Of a DNA stretch of 64,000 nucleotides, positions 27,420 through 34,746 are shown one piece after another. A program made the position numbers and the translations under genes. Source of the stretch: Sulfuricystis thermophila (lineage in GTDB: Bacteria > Pseudomonadota > Gammaproteobacteria > Burkholderiales > Rhodocyclaceae); NCBI RefSeq assembly GCF_004323595.1, contig NZ_AP019373.1, forward strand, positions 2,467,593 through 2,531,592. Direction: 5' to 3'. Under the pieces are notes generated by a model. The model was given only the letters and a program-made list of their open reading frames with translations. It was not told the origin of the DNA and made no database searches. Numbering within the stretch: position 1 is the stretch's first letter; each line of letters opens with the position of its first letter.

Positions 27420-28304
27420 ATGCCCTTCGCCCTCCCCTGGCCCACTTCGCTCGCCCGCCTCGCCCCAGCCGAGCGTCACCTCGCCGTGGCGCTGGTGGTT
27501 TCTGTTTTCCTGCACGCCGTCCTGCTCTCGATACACTTCAAGCTGCCAGAGAAGCTGGACAACGTGCGCGAGCAGGCGCTCGACGTCATCCTCGTCAATG
27601 CCAAGCATGCCGAAAAACCCGTCAAGGCACAGGCCAAGGCGCAGGCGAATCTCGATGCCGGCGGCAACACCGAAGCACCCCGGCGGGCGAAAACCCCCTT
27701 GCCACCCAGCCGGGAAAGCCACAGCGGCGACGACCTCGTCGCCGCCCGCCAGCGCGTCGCGCTGCTCGAACAGCAGCAGCGCGAGCTGCTCACCAAACGT
27801 GGCACGGAGCATGCCATCCGGCCGCAGACCGAACCCACTCTCGATGCGCAGCAGGCCGAGATCTCCGGCCGCGATCTCGCCACTGCGGCGCGGGCATTGG
27901 TGCGGCTGGAAGCGGAAATCGGCCGTTCGATCGACGAATACAACCAGCGGCCGAAACGCAAGTTCATTGGCGCGCGCGTCGAGGAATACCGCTTCGCGCA
28001 ATATGTCGAGGACTGGCGGCAGAAGGTCGAGCGCGTCGGCAACCTCAACTACCCCGAAGCGGCGCGCGGCAAGCTCTACGGCAGCCTGATCCTCACCGTG
28101 GCGATCAAGAACGACGGCAGTCTGGAACGTGTCGAGCTCAACCGTTCCTCCGGCCACAAGGTGCTCGACGAGGCCGCGCAGCGCATCGTGCGGCTGGCCG
28201 CGCCTTTCGCTGCCTTTCCGGAGAACATCCGCCGCGATACCGATATCATCGAAATCACCCGCACCTGGACGTTCACCGGCGCGGATCAACTCTCCACGAA
28301 CTGA
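27420..28304 (+). CDS. tonB: TonB-type energy transducer
   Basis: 294-residue inner-membrane-anchored protein. A single N-terminal helix (about 20-40, VALVVSVFLHAVLLSIHF) is followed by a Lys/Ala/Pro-containing periplasmic linker with a helical segment, and a TonB C-terminal domain (about 205-290) with YPEAARGKLYGSLILTVAI and SGHKVLDEAAQRIV. It transmits proton-motive force to outer-membrane receptors. No exbB/exbD lies adjacent. BtuB at 60.9-62.8 kb is a candidate client within the window. Confidence 0.9.
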   Translation: MPFALPWPTSLARLAPAERHLAVALVVSVFLHAVLLSIHFKLPEKLDNVREQALDVILVNAKHAEKPVKAQAKAQANLDAGGNTEAPRRAKTPLPPSRESHSGDDLVAARQRVALLEQQQRELLTKRGTEHAIRPQTEPTLDAQQAEISGRDLATAARALVRLEAEIGRSIDEYNQRPKRKFIGARVEEYRFAQYVEDWRQKVERVGNLNYPEAARGKLYGSLILTVAIKNDGSLERVELNRSSGHKVLDEAAQRIVRLAAPFAAFPENIRRDTDIIEITRTWTFTGADQLSTN

Positions 28305-28314
28305 AGGAATTGTC

Positions 28315-29502
28315 ATGGCCCTTTCCGCCGACGACGTCAGCATGGCGCTGTTCTGCGATTTCGAAAACATCGCGCTCGGCGTGCGCGATGCCCAATACGA
28401 AAAATTCGACATCAAGCCGGTGCTCGAACGCCTGCTACTCAAGGGCAGCATCGTCGTCAAGAAGGCCTATTGCGACTGGGAGCGCTACAAGAGCTTCAAG
28501 GCGGCGATGCACGAGGCGAATTTCGAGCTGATCGAAATCCCGCACGTGCGCCAGTCGGGCAAGAACTCCGCCGACATCCGCATGGTGGTCGATGCGCTCG
28601 ACCTCTGTTACACCAAGAGCCACGTCAATACTTTCGTCATCATCTCGGGCGACTCGGATTTTTCGCCGCTCGTCTCGAAACTGCGCGAGAACGCCAAGCG
28701 GGTGATCGGCGTCGGCGTCAAGCAATCGACCTCCGACTTGTTGATCGCCAACTGCGACGAGTTCATCTACATCGACGACCTGATGAGGAAACGGAGCCGC
28801 GAGGACAAGCAGGCCAAGAAGCCCATCGACCCGCAGGAAATGGAGGCGCGCCGCGCCAAGGGTCTGGAGATGGCCGCCGCCACGCTGGAAGCGCTGCTCG
28901 AAGACCGCAGTGACGACGAGAAGGTCTGGGCCTCGGTGCTCAAGGAAGCAATCAAGCGTCGCCATCCGGGTTTCAACGAGGCCTATCACGGCTTCAAGAC
29001 CTTCGGCGCACTGCTCGAAGAGGCGGCGCGGCGCGGGCTGATGGAAGTCGGCCGCGAGGCCAACAGCACCTATGTGAAGCGGCGCCTCGCGCAAACTTCG
29101 GCCGAAACGACACCGACCGAAACCACAGCCCCCGAGCCTGCGACGATGCAGCCGAGCGCATCCACGGCAGGGGGTGCCGTCCCGCCAGCGCCGACTTTAC
29201 GAGGTGAGGCGGCGCCCGGCGGGACGCTCCCAATTCCGCCAGAACCGGCTTTGGAATCTCCGCCGGCAGAGGCCGCCGAAACCACAGCCGCGCCGGCGCC
29301 CCGCCGTCGCAGCCGCGGCCGCAAACCCGCCGCAGTGACCGAAGTGCCAGCCGCCGCAGAATCCGCTCCCGTGGCGCCCGCCACACCCGCCGAAACGGCG
29401 CCGGCCGCTCCCGTCGAGGCCAAGGTCGAGACGCAGGAAAAGCCCGCCCGCAAGCCGCGCAGTCCGCGGCGCCGGAAAAATCAGGCGCCGGCGACGTCGT
29501 GA
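28315..29502 (+). CDS. NYN-domain nuclease-like protein with LOTUS/OST-HTH domain
   Basis: 395-residue protein. Residues 8-155 form a NYN (PIN-like, LabA-type) domain with the acidic motifs CDFENIALG, NSADIRMVVDAL and ISGDSDFSPLVSKLRE, as expected of a metal-dependent RNase. Residues about 180-260 match a LOTUS/OST-HTH RNA-binding domain. The remaining 130 residues are Ala/Pro/Thr-rich and end in a basic RKPRSPRRRKN tail. A 79-bp repeat lies within this tail, read as a Pro/Ala-rich stretch. A GAAGGA site precedes the ATG. The architecture suggests a protein that cuts or binds structured RNA; its targets are unknown. Confidence 0.85.
   Translation: MALSADDVSMALFCDFENIALGVRDAQYEKFDIKPVLERLLLKGSIVVKKAYCDWERYKSFKAAMHEANFELIEIPHVRQSGKNSADIRMVVDALDLCYTKSHVNTFVIISGDSDFSPLVSKLRENAKRVIGVGVKQSTSDLLIANCDEFIYIDDLMRKRSREDKQAKKPIDPQEMEARRAKGLEMAAATLEALLEDRSDDEKVWASVLKEAIKRRHPGFNEAYHGFKTFGALLEEAARRGLMEVGREANSTYVKRRLAQTSAETTPTETTAPEPATMQPSASTAGGAVPPAPTLRGEAAPGGTLPIPPEPALESPPAEAAETTAAPAPRRRSRGRKPAAVTEVPAAAESAPVAPATPAETAPAAPVEAKVETQEKPARKPRSPRRRKNQAPATS
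29174..29252 (-). repeat. 79-bp intragenic palindromic element, long form, in NYN gene
   Basis: Exactly 79 bp, in antisense orientation relative to the host gene. The plus strand reads GTGCCGTCCCGCCAGCGCC..., an inverted unit CGGCGCCCGGCGGGACG, then CCGCCAGAACCGGCTTT. The gene reads it as A-V-P-P-A-P-T...A-P-G-G-T-L-P, a disordered linker. This copy proves that the element is conserved as DNA rather than as one peptide. Confidence 0.85.
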
Positions 29503-29586
29503 CTCCCGCCGCGCAACTTGCCGTCTTGCCGCCAGTGCGCTCAAGCCGGATCGCCAAGCCAAGGCGCCAGCCGGCACACGTACATT

Positions 29587-31098
29587 TCACTGTACCGGCA
29601 TCACATACTCTCGGACGGCAATCAGCCGCGCCCAGGAAAGCGGGCTCCAATCGGCTTCCGCCCAGATGCCGGCGATGAGCACCGCCGCCGCCGTGACGAG
29701 CGGCGGCAGAAGCAGCAGCCGGCTCGTCTCAAGGGAACCCCGCCGCAGGATGTGTTCATCAGGCCAGGTCGCCGGCATCGGCCGCAACCAGGCGCGCCAG
29801 AGGATCGGCAGGAAGTAGGCGGCATTCAAAAGGCTCGATGCCCACAACACCCAGATCGCCCAGTCCATGCCGGCCGCGCGCGCACCATCGATCAGCCAGG
29901 CCTTGCTCACCGCGCCGGCCGTCCAGGGCGCGCCCATCATGCCGAGCGCGGCGATCGAAAAGGCGAGCGTAGTCAGCGGCATGCGCCGGCCGACGCCGTT
30001 CATTTCGCTCACTTTGTGAATTCCCAAGGTTTCCGCGTAGTTGCCGGCGCAGAAAAAGAGTGTGATTTTCATGATGCCCTGATGCACCAGATGCACGAGC
30101 CCGCCGATCGTGCCGATCGGCCCAAACAGGGCGACACCAAGCGCGATATAGGAGACCTGGCTCACGGTCGAGAACGCAAGACGTTTTTTGAGGTCGTCCT
30201 GGGCAAGCGCACGCAGGCTACCCCACAGGATGGTGATCGCGGCGACTATCGCAAGCGGCGTCAATAGATCGAGCGATGCAGCGAATTCGACGCCATAGAC
30301 CTCATAGACGATGCGCACGATACCGAAAGCACCCGCCTTGACCACCGCCACCGCATGCAGCAGGGCCGAGACCGGTGCGGGAGCTACCATCGCGCGCGGC
30401 AGCCAGCCATGCAGCGGCACGAGCGCTGCCTTGACGCCGACGCCAAGGATCAGGAACAGGAAGATGAGCTTGAGATGGCTGGCAGCGGTGGGGCCGAGCG
30501 CCGCAGCAAAACCGCGATGACCGAATTCGGTATGGCCGGCCAAGTGATGCAACCAGACGATGCCGGTGAGCAGTAGCGTGCCGCCGATCAGGGTGTAGGC
30601 GAGATAGACGGTGCCGCCCTTCATCGCCGCTGCGGTGCCGCGATGCACGACCAGAGGGAAGGTCGCGAGCGTCAATAATTCGTAGAAGACGAAGAACGTG
30701 AACAAATTGGCCGCCATCGCGATGCCCATCGTCGCGGTGACACACAGGCTGAAGAAGCCAAAGAAGCGGCTGCGGTGTGGCGCGCCTTCGAGGTAACCGA
30801 TCGCGTAGAGCGTCGTGAGCAGCCACAAGACGGCCGACAGCGAGATGAACAAGAGCCCCAGCGCATCGGCCTTGAAAGCGAGATCGAGCCCTGGCAACAC
30901 GGCATAGCGGATGCCATAGGCTTCGCCTGTCGCGACGCCAGCGAGCAGCAGGCCGACCAGCACGAGCTTGGCGATTGCACCGAACAGGTTGAGCGTCGTG
31001 CGCACACCGATCCAGCGTTCCGGCAGCGTGAAGATGACGAGTCCGGGCAAGAAGGAAGAAGCGAGCACGGCAAGCGGCAGCCATTCCTGCGCAGTCAT
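29587..31098 (-). CDS. Mrp/Mbh-type antiporter subunit D (second proton-pumping ND-like subunit)
   Basis: 503-residue integral membrane protein of the NuoL/M/N-MrpD superfamily with about 14 hydrophobic helices. Conserved charged residues for proton transfer are visible: Glu in FFVFYELLTLATFPLVVH and Lys in GVGVKAALVPLHGWLPRAM, with the downstream APAPVSALLHAVAVVKAG motif. The ATG (complement of 31096-31098) overlaps the stop of the upstream subunit. It is the last gene of the antiporter operon. A 720-codon reading exists, but its first 217 codons are the neighbouring gene read in another frame. Confidence 0.88.
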   Translation of the reverse strand: MTAQEWLPLAVLASSFLPGLVIFTLPERWIGVRTTLNLFGAIAKLVLVGLLLAGVATGEAYGIRYAVLPGLDLAFKADALGLLFISLSAVLWLLTTLYAIGYLEGAPHRSRFFGFFSLCVTATMGIAMAANLFTFFVFYELLTLATFPLVVHRGTAAAMKGGTVYLAYTLIGGTLLLTGIVWLHHLAGHTEFGHRGFAAALGPTAASHLKLIFLFLILGVGVKAALVPLHGWLPRAMVAPAPVSALLHAVAVVKAGAFGIVRIVYEVYGVEFAASLDLLTPLAIVAAITILWGSLRALAQDDLKKRLAFSTVSQVSYIALGVALFGPIGTIGGLVHLVHQGIMKITLFFCAGNYAETLGIHKVSEMNGVGRRMPLTTLAFSIAALGMMGAPWTAGAVSKAWLIDGARAAGMDWAIWVLWASSLLNAAYFLPILWRAWLRPMPATWPDEHILRRGSLETSRLLLLPPLVTAAAVLIAGIWAEADWSPLSWARLIAVREYVMPVQ

Positions 31099-32522
31099 GC
31101 GATCACTCCTGCCAAAGCGACCAACTCGATAGCGCGCAAGCCGATGAGGACACTGGCAGCGGAGAGCACAAACGCCATCCATTCGAGTGTGCGCGGCACC
31201 TTGTGGTGCGGCGCTGTTGCGGTAGCAGGCAAAAACGCCTGCCGCAGCACGCGGAAGACATAGACCGCGGTCATCAGGCCACCTGCCAGCACGACGTAGA
31301 CGATCGGCCACAGCCCGCGGTCGAGCGCGAGTTCGATGAGCTGCCATTTGGCGAGAAAACCCGCCGAAGGCGGCAGGCCCATCAGTGTCATGCCGGACAA
31401 ACCCCAGGCGAACAGTGTCAGCGGCCGCCGGCTGGCAGCGCCGGCAAGCCCCGCTACCGTGTCCTGGCCGGTCGTTTTGATGAATACGCCTGCTGCGGCA
31501 AAAAATCCCGCCTTGGCGAGCCCGTGGGCGAAGACCTGCGTCAGGCCGGCCGCGAGCGCAGCCGGTGCAGTGAATAGTGGAAAGATCAGGAACAGATAGC
31601 CGAGCTGCGCCACCGTCGACCAGGCGATGAGCGCCTTGATGCGCTCGGCGCGGATCGCCCGCCAGGAACCCCAGAAGATCGCCATCGCGCCGCACGTCGC
31701 GATGAAGCCGGCGAAGCTCGGCAACAGGGCGGCGAAAGGCCCCAACCACAGGCGTAGCAAGAGATAAAACGAGGCTTTGACGACCAATGCCGAAAGCAGG
31801 GCCGAGACCGGTGCCGGTGCGCCGCCGTGGGCCGGCGGCAGCCAGAAATGGAAGGGGAACAGGGCCGTCTTCACCATCAGGCCGACGACCATCAGCGCGG
31901 CGGCGATCCAGACGAGCCGGGGTGCAGCATCGCTCACCAGGGCCGTGAGCATCGCGCTCGATACCGTGCCATAAGCGCCATAGAGCAATGCGACGCCCAA
32001 GAGATAAAGACCCGAACCGACCAGCGTGGCAAAAAGATAGCGCAATGCCGCGGCAAGCTGTCGCGTGCCGCCCTCGGCGGCGACCAGCCCCACTGCCGCC
32101 AGTCCGACGAGTTCGAGCGTGACGTAGAGATTGAACAGATCAGCCGAGGCGAACAAGGCGTTCATGCCAGCCAGCAAAAAACCCGCAAGCGGCCAGAAGT
32201 AACGGCCGGTGGGATCCCCGGCACGAAAGTAGCGGTGCGCATAAATGAACAGCGGCAGTGCGACGCACTGAGTGAGAAGAAGCAAGGCAGCCGAGAGTCC
32301 ATCGGCGGTCAGATCGATGCCGAGGGGGGCGTCCCAGCCGCCGACGGGGTGATGATGTGCCGTTCTGTCAGCGCCGACTTTCAGCGCCAGCGCCACGGCA
32401 AGCGCAAGCTGAGCCGCGGCGCCCGTGATGGCGAGCCATGCACCACGCGCCGGCCCAAACAGGAAAGCGAGCGTCGTCCAAAAGAGCGGCAGCAGGATCA
32501 GCCAAATCAGCGGATCACTCAT
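31095..32522 (-). CDS. Mrp/Mbh-type antiporter subunit D (first proton-pumping ND-like subunit)
   Basis: 475-residue ND4/ND5-like membrane subunit. It shows LYVTLELVGLAAVGLVA (helix-5 Glu), MVKTALFPFHFWLPPAHGGAPAPVSALLSALVVK (helix-7 Lys region) and an FAHGLAKAGFFAAAGVF helix. A paralogue follows directly by ATGA overlap; the pair stands in for MrpA and MrpD of ordinary Mrp antiporters. Residues 47-54 (LKVGADRTA) are a 25-bp intragenic repeat in the loop after the second helix. Confidence 0.88.
   Translation of the reverse strand: MSDPLIWLILLPLFWTTLAFLFGPARGAWLAITGAAAQLALAVALALKVGADRTAHHHPVGGWDAPLGIDLTADGLSAALLLLTQCVALPLFIYAHRYFRAGDPTGRYFWPLAGFLLAGMNALFASADLFNLYVTLELVGLAAVGLVAAEGGTRQLAAALRYLFATLVGSGLYLLGVALLYGAYGTVSSAMLTALVSDAAPRLVWIAAALMVVGLMVKTALFPFHFWLPPAHGGAPAPVSALLSALVVKASFYLLLRLWLGPFAALLPSFAGFIATCGAMAIFWGSWRAIRAERIKALIAWSTVAQLGYLFLIFPLFTAPAALAAGLTQVFAHGLAKAGFFAAAGVFIKTTGQDTVAGLAGAASRRPLTLFAWGLSGMTLMGLPPSAGFLAKWQLIELALDRGLWPIVYVVLAGGLMTAVYVFRVLRQAFLPATATAPHHKVPRTLEWMAFVLSAASVLIGLRAIELVALAGVIA
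32357..32381 (-). repeat. 25-bp intragenic element in antiporter subunit gene
   Basis: Single direct unit on the minus strand, sense to the gene, read K-V-G-A-D-R-T-A in an inter-helix loop. It differs from the core GTCGGCGCTGGCGGGACG at three positions. Confidence 0.75.
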
Positions 32523-32820
32523 CCTCTGCCTCGGGCAATTCTGGCTTGCCTGTCAGCGCCTGAAGCCGGCGTACGAGGGCGAGCGCCAAGGCGGTGGCGG
32601 CCACCGAAACGACGATGCCGGTGAGCACCATCGCCTGTGGTAGCGGATCGGGCAGATCGTTGCGCTGTGCCAGACCCACCAGCACCAAAAAGGCACCGCT
32701 ACCCATCAGGTTGAAGGCGAGGATGCGGCGCAGCAGGTGGCCAATCAGCACCACGCCGGCCAAGCCGAACGCAAACAGGGCGAGACCGACCAGTGCGTAA
32801 AGGAGTCCGCTGCTCATCAT
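32515..32820 (-). CDS. mrpC: MrpC/MnhC-type (NuoK-like) antiporter subunit
   Basis: 101-residue three-helix membrane protein of the NuoK/MrpC family: VGLALFAFGLAGVVLIGHLLRRILAFNLMGSGAFLVLVGL then VLTGIVVSVAATALALALV, ending in an acidic tail. In Mrp complexes this small subunit bridges the D subunits. Tandem ATGs at 32820 and 32817 overlap the upstream gene; its stop overlaps the next start by 8 bp. Confidence 0.88.
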   Translation of the reverse strand: MMSSGLLYALVGLALFAFGLAGVVLIGHLLRRILAFNLMGSGAFLVLVGLAQRNDLPDPLPQAMVLTGIVVSVAATALALALVRRLQALTGKPELPEAEDE

Positions 32821-33470
32821 CCCCCGTCTTCATCGCGCGAAAGGAAAAGGAACAGGCCGGCAAGAATCAAACCGAGTGAGACCGTCAGTCCCGCCTCGAT
32901 CGTCAGGATCAGCCAGCCTGCCGCCGAGGGCGGATATTGGAGCAGCGCGCCTTGCATCAGCAACGCGGCAGCGATGGCGAGAAAAACAATAAAGCCGACG
33001 GCGAATGCGAGGCGCAGCCTTAGAGCCGGCGTGCTCCAGCCCGGCAGCAGGCCGACGAGATGCATGAGCACCGCGGTGGCGGCCAGCACCGCGGCAGCCT
33101 GAAAGGCCCCGCCCGGGCGATGCGCGCCGGCCCAGAGGAGATAAATGGCGACGACGATCATTGCCGGGGTCGCCACGCGGGCCAAGGTTTGCAGCAGGGG
33201 GTGTGCCGCGCGTGTTGGCGGCGTGTCTGTCCGTTCCGCCACCGCGAGGATGGCCAAGAGGGCGATGAGCAGCACGGCGACTTCGAGCAGCGTGTCGTAG
33301 CCGCGGTAGTTGAGCAGCACGGCGGTGACCGGATGGCGCGTACCGGACTCGGCCAGATGGGTGGTGACCAGGGTGCGCAGATCGACGGCGGCCGGCCCGA
33401 GTTCGAGCATTGCTCCGGCGGTGAGGACGACGAAGCTAAGGGCGAGCAGGATGACGCCGAGTCGCTTCAT
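32817..33470 (-). CDS. mrpB: MrpB/MbhE-F-like antiporter subunit
   Basis: 217-residue membrane protein. The N-terminal part resembles the MbhE/MrpA-tail segment (LSFVVLTAGAMLELGP), and the C-terminal part, with YLLWAGAHRPGGAFQAAAVLAA and TIEAGLTVSLGLILAGLFLF, is the MrpB/MnhB signature. It therefore covers what archaeal Mbh splits into E and F. The ATG at 33470 overlaps the preceding stop; an upstream in-frame extension is only the neighbour in another frame. Confidence 0.85.
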   Translation of the reverse strand: MKRLGVILLALSFVVLTAGAMLELGPAAVDLRTLVTTHLAESGTRHPVTAVLLNYRGYDTLLEVAVLLIALLAILAVAERTDTPPTRAAHPLLQTLARVATPAMIVVAIYLLWAGAHRPGGAFQAAAVLAATAVLMHLVGLLPGWSTPALRLRLAFAVGFIVFLAIAAALLMQGALLQYPPSAAGWLILTIEAGLTVSLGLILAGLFLFLSRDEDGG

Positions 33471-33712
33471 GGCCGTCTCTTGCGCCGCTTGAGGGCGCCA
33501 TAGGCATCCAGCAGCAAGGCGCCGGTGAGCCCCGCGCCGATGGCCGCCTCGGCAAGTGCGATGTCGGGCGCGGCAAGCCGCGCCCAGGCCAGCGTCATCA
33601 GCAGACCGAAGGCGATGAAGAAAACGATGGCGCGATCGAGCCGTGTCGTCGTCAGCGTGCGCCAGGCGCTCCACAACAGCGCAAAGGCGAGCAGGAAATC
33701 GAAGACGATCAT
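33467..33712 (-). CDS. MbhD-like (DUF4040) antiporter subunit
   Basis: 81-residue membrane protein corresponding to the detached C-terminal part of MrpA, called MbhD in membrane hydrogenases: LARLAAPDIALAEAAIGAGLTGALLLDAYGALKRR follows two hydrophobic segments. I use the ATG at 33712, which overlaps the mrpG stop (ATGA); a longer frame adds seven unsupported residues. The conserved Glu in ALAEAAIG lies in the ion-conducting region of Mrp models. Confidence 0.85.
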   Translation of the reverse strand: MIVFDFLLAFALLWSAWRTLTTTRLDRAIVFFIAFGLLMTLAWARLAAPDIALAEAAIGAGLTGALLLDAYGALKRRKRRP

Positions 33713-34014
33713 TCCTCGTTCTCCCCGCGCCACGGACGAATGCCCAGTGCCACGGCGCGACGAGCGATCGCGAAACCGACTGTGGCGCTCGCTGCGAGTA
33801 CGAGCGGCCAGATCAAAAGCAGCTTTACCGCCAAGACAAAGTCGTCGGCTTTCAACGCAAGGCCCAAAAGGATGCAGCCCAAGCCGAGATTGTCGGCCTT
33901 GGCGAGCGCATGCAAGCGACTATAGACATCCGGAAAGCGCAGGAGCCCCAACGTCCCGGCAAAAAAAAACCCCGCGCCGAGGATGAGCAGCGCTGCGGCG
34001 AGCCAATCAATCAT
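33709..34014 (-). CDS. mrpG: MrpG/MnhG-type antiporter subunit
   Basis: 101-residue small membrane subunit with three helices and the family core GTLGLLRFPDVYSRLHALAKADNLG. It starts at ATG 34014, overlapping the mrpF stop by 8 bp. Further upstream codons in frame belong to mrpF read in another frame. Confidence 0.9.
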   Translation of the reverse strand: MIDWLAAALLILGAGFFFAGTLGLLRFPDVYSRLHALAKADNLGLGCILLGLALKADDFVLAVKLLLIWPLVLAASATVGFAIARRAVALGIRPWRGENEE

Positions 34015-34279
34015 CGCTGCCCTCCCCGCCGCGCCAGGCGCGCTTGGCGAAGGCGATGCCGCCGATCGCGGCGAGCAATGCCAGAACCAGCGCCACATCG
34101 ATGAGCGGCGTACTCGCCGAGACGACCGACAACAGTGCGAGGATGCCGGTGCCAGTGGTACCGAACAGCAAAGCCATCAGCATGCGGTCGGCAGGGGTGG
34201 GCCCGCGTGCGGCAGCAAGAAGCGCGACGACGAGGTTGCCGAGCAGGAAAACGGCGGTAAGGAGCATCAACGTCGTCAT
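34007..34279 (-). CDS. mrpF: MrpF/MnhF-type antiporter subunit
   Basis: 90-residue three-helix subunit with the family signature ARGPTPADRMLMALLFGTTGTGILALLS followed by PLIDVALVLALLAAIGGIAFAK. It is required for assembly of Mrp complexes. ATGA overlap with mrpE upstream. Confidence 0.9.
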   Translation of the reverse strand: MTTLMLLTAVFLLGNLVVALLAAARGPTPADRMLMALLFGTTGTGILALLSVVSASTPLIDVALVLALLAAIGGIAFAKRAWRGGEGSDD

Positions 34280-34746
34280 GGCTTGACCCCGAACAGGCGA
34301 CCGATGGCCACTTCGAGCGCCCGAGTGTCGCGGGTCACCGGCAGTCGCTCATCGAGCACGTGAAGTTTGAGCGTCACCCCATCGAGATCGACACCCACCG
34401 TCCCCGGCATCAGGCCGAGGATACCAGTCAGCATGAGGCGTGGAGTGCCCGGCGGTAGCAGCGCCGTCATCTCGACAAAACCAGGACGCAAAGCGGCGCG
34501 GCCACGGAAGGCCAAGGCGGCGACTTGCATGCCTCCGCGCAGCGAGTGCCAGAAAAAGAAACCGAGAAAGCCTGGCAGGGCAGTGAGTTGAATGGACGAG
34601 GATGTGGGAGGCGATAGTTTCACGCTCGCCCAGGTCGCAGCCACGACCGCAGCCCCGCCCAGCCACGCGGTATCGCTGCGCCCCTCGGCGAGCAGCCACC
34701 AGAGGATGGCGAACATCGAGCCGCGCAGCACGATCGCTCGCATCAT
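34276..34746 (-). CDS. mrpE: MrpE/MnhE-type antiporter subunit
   Basis: 156-residue subunit with two N-terminal helices and a cytoplasmic C-terminal domain: ILWWLLAEGR at the start, RLMLTGILGLMPGTVGVDLDG and LKLHVLDE later are typical MrpE features. It opens the antiporter gene set E-F-G-(MbhD)-B-C-D-D and overlaps the Na/Pi transporter stop by 4 bp. Confidence 0.9.
   Translation of the reverse strand: MMRAIVLRGSMFAILWWLLAEGRSDTAWLGGAAVVAATWASVKLSPPTSSSIQLTALPGFLGFFFWHSLRGGMQVAALAFRGRAALRPGFVEMTALLPPGTPRLMLTGILGLMPGTVGVDLDGVTLKLHVLDERLPVTRDTRALEVAIGRLFGVKP

Noticed and set aside
25311..28460. 1049-codon open frame on the minus strand across rnb and tonB
   Set aside because: It is antisense to two well-supported genes, has no domain pattern, and long antisense frames are expected at this GC content.
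29587..31749. 720-codon version of the last antiporter subunit
   Set aside because: The first 217 codons are the preceding subunit in another frame; the family starts at MTAQEW.
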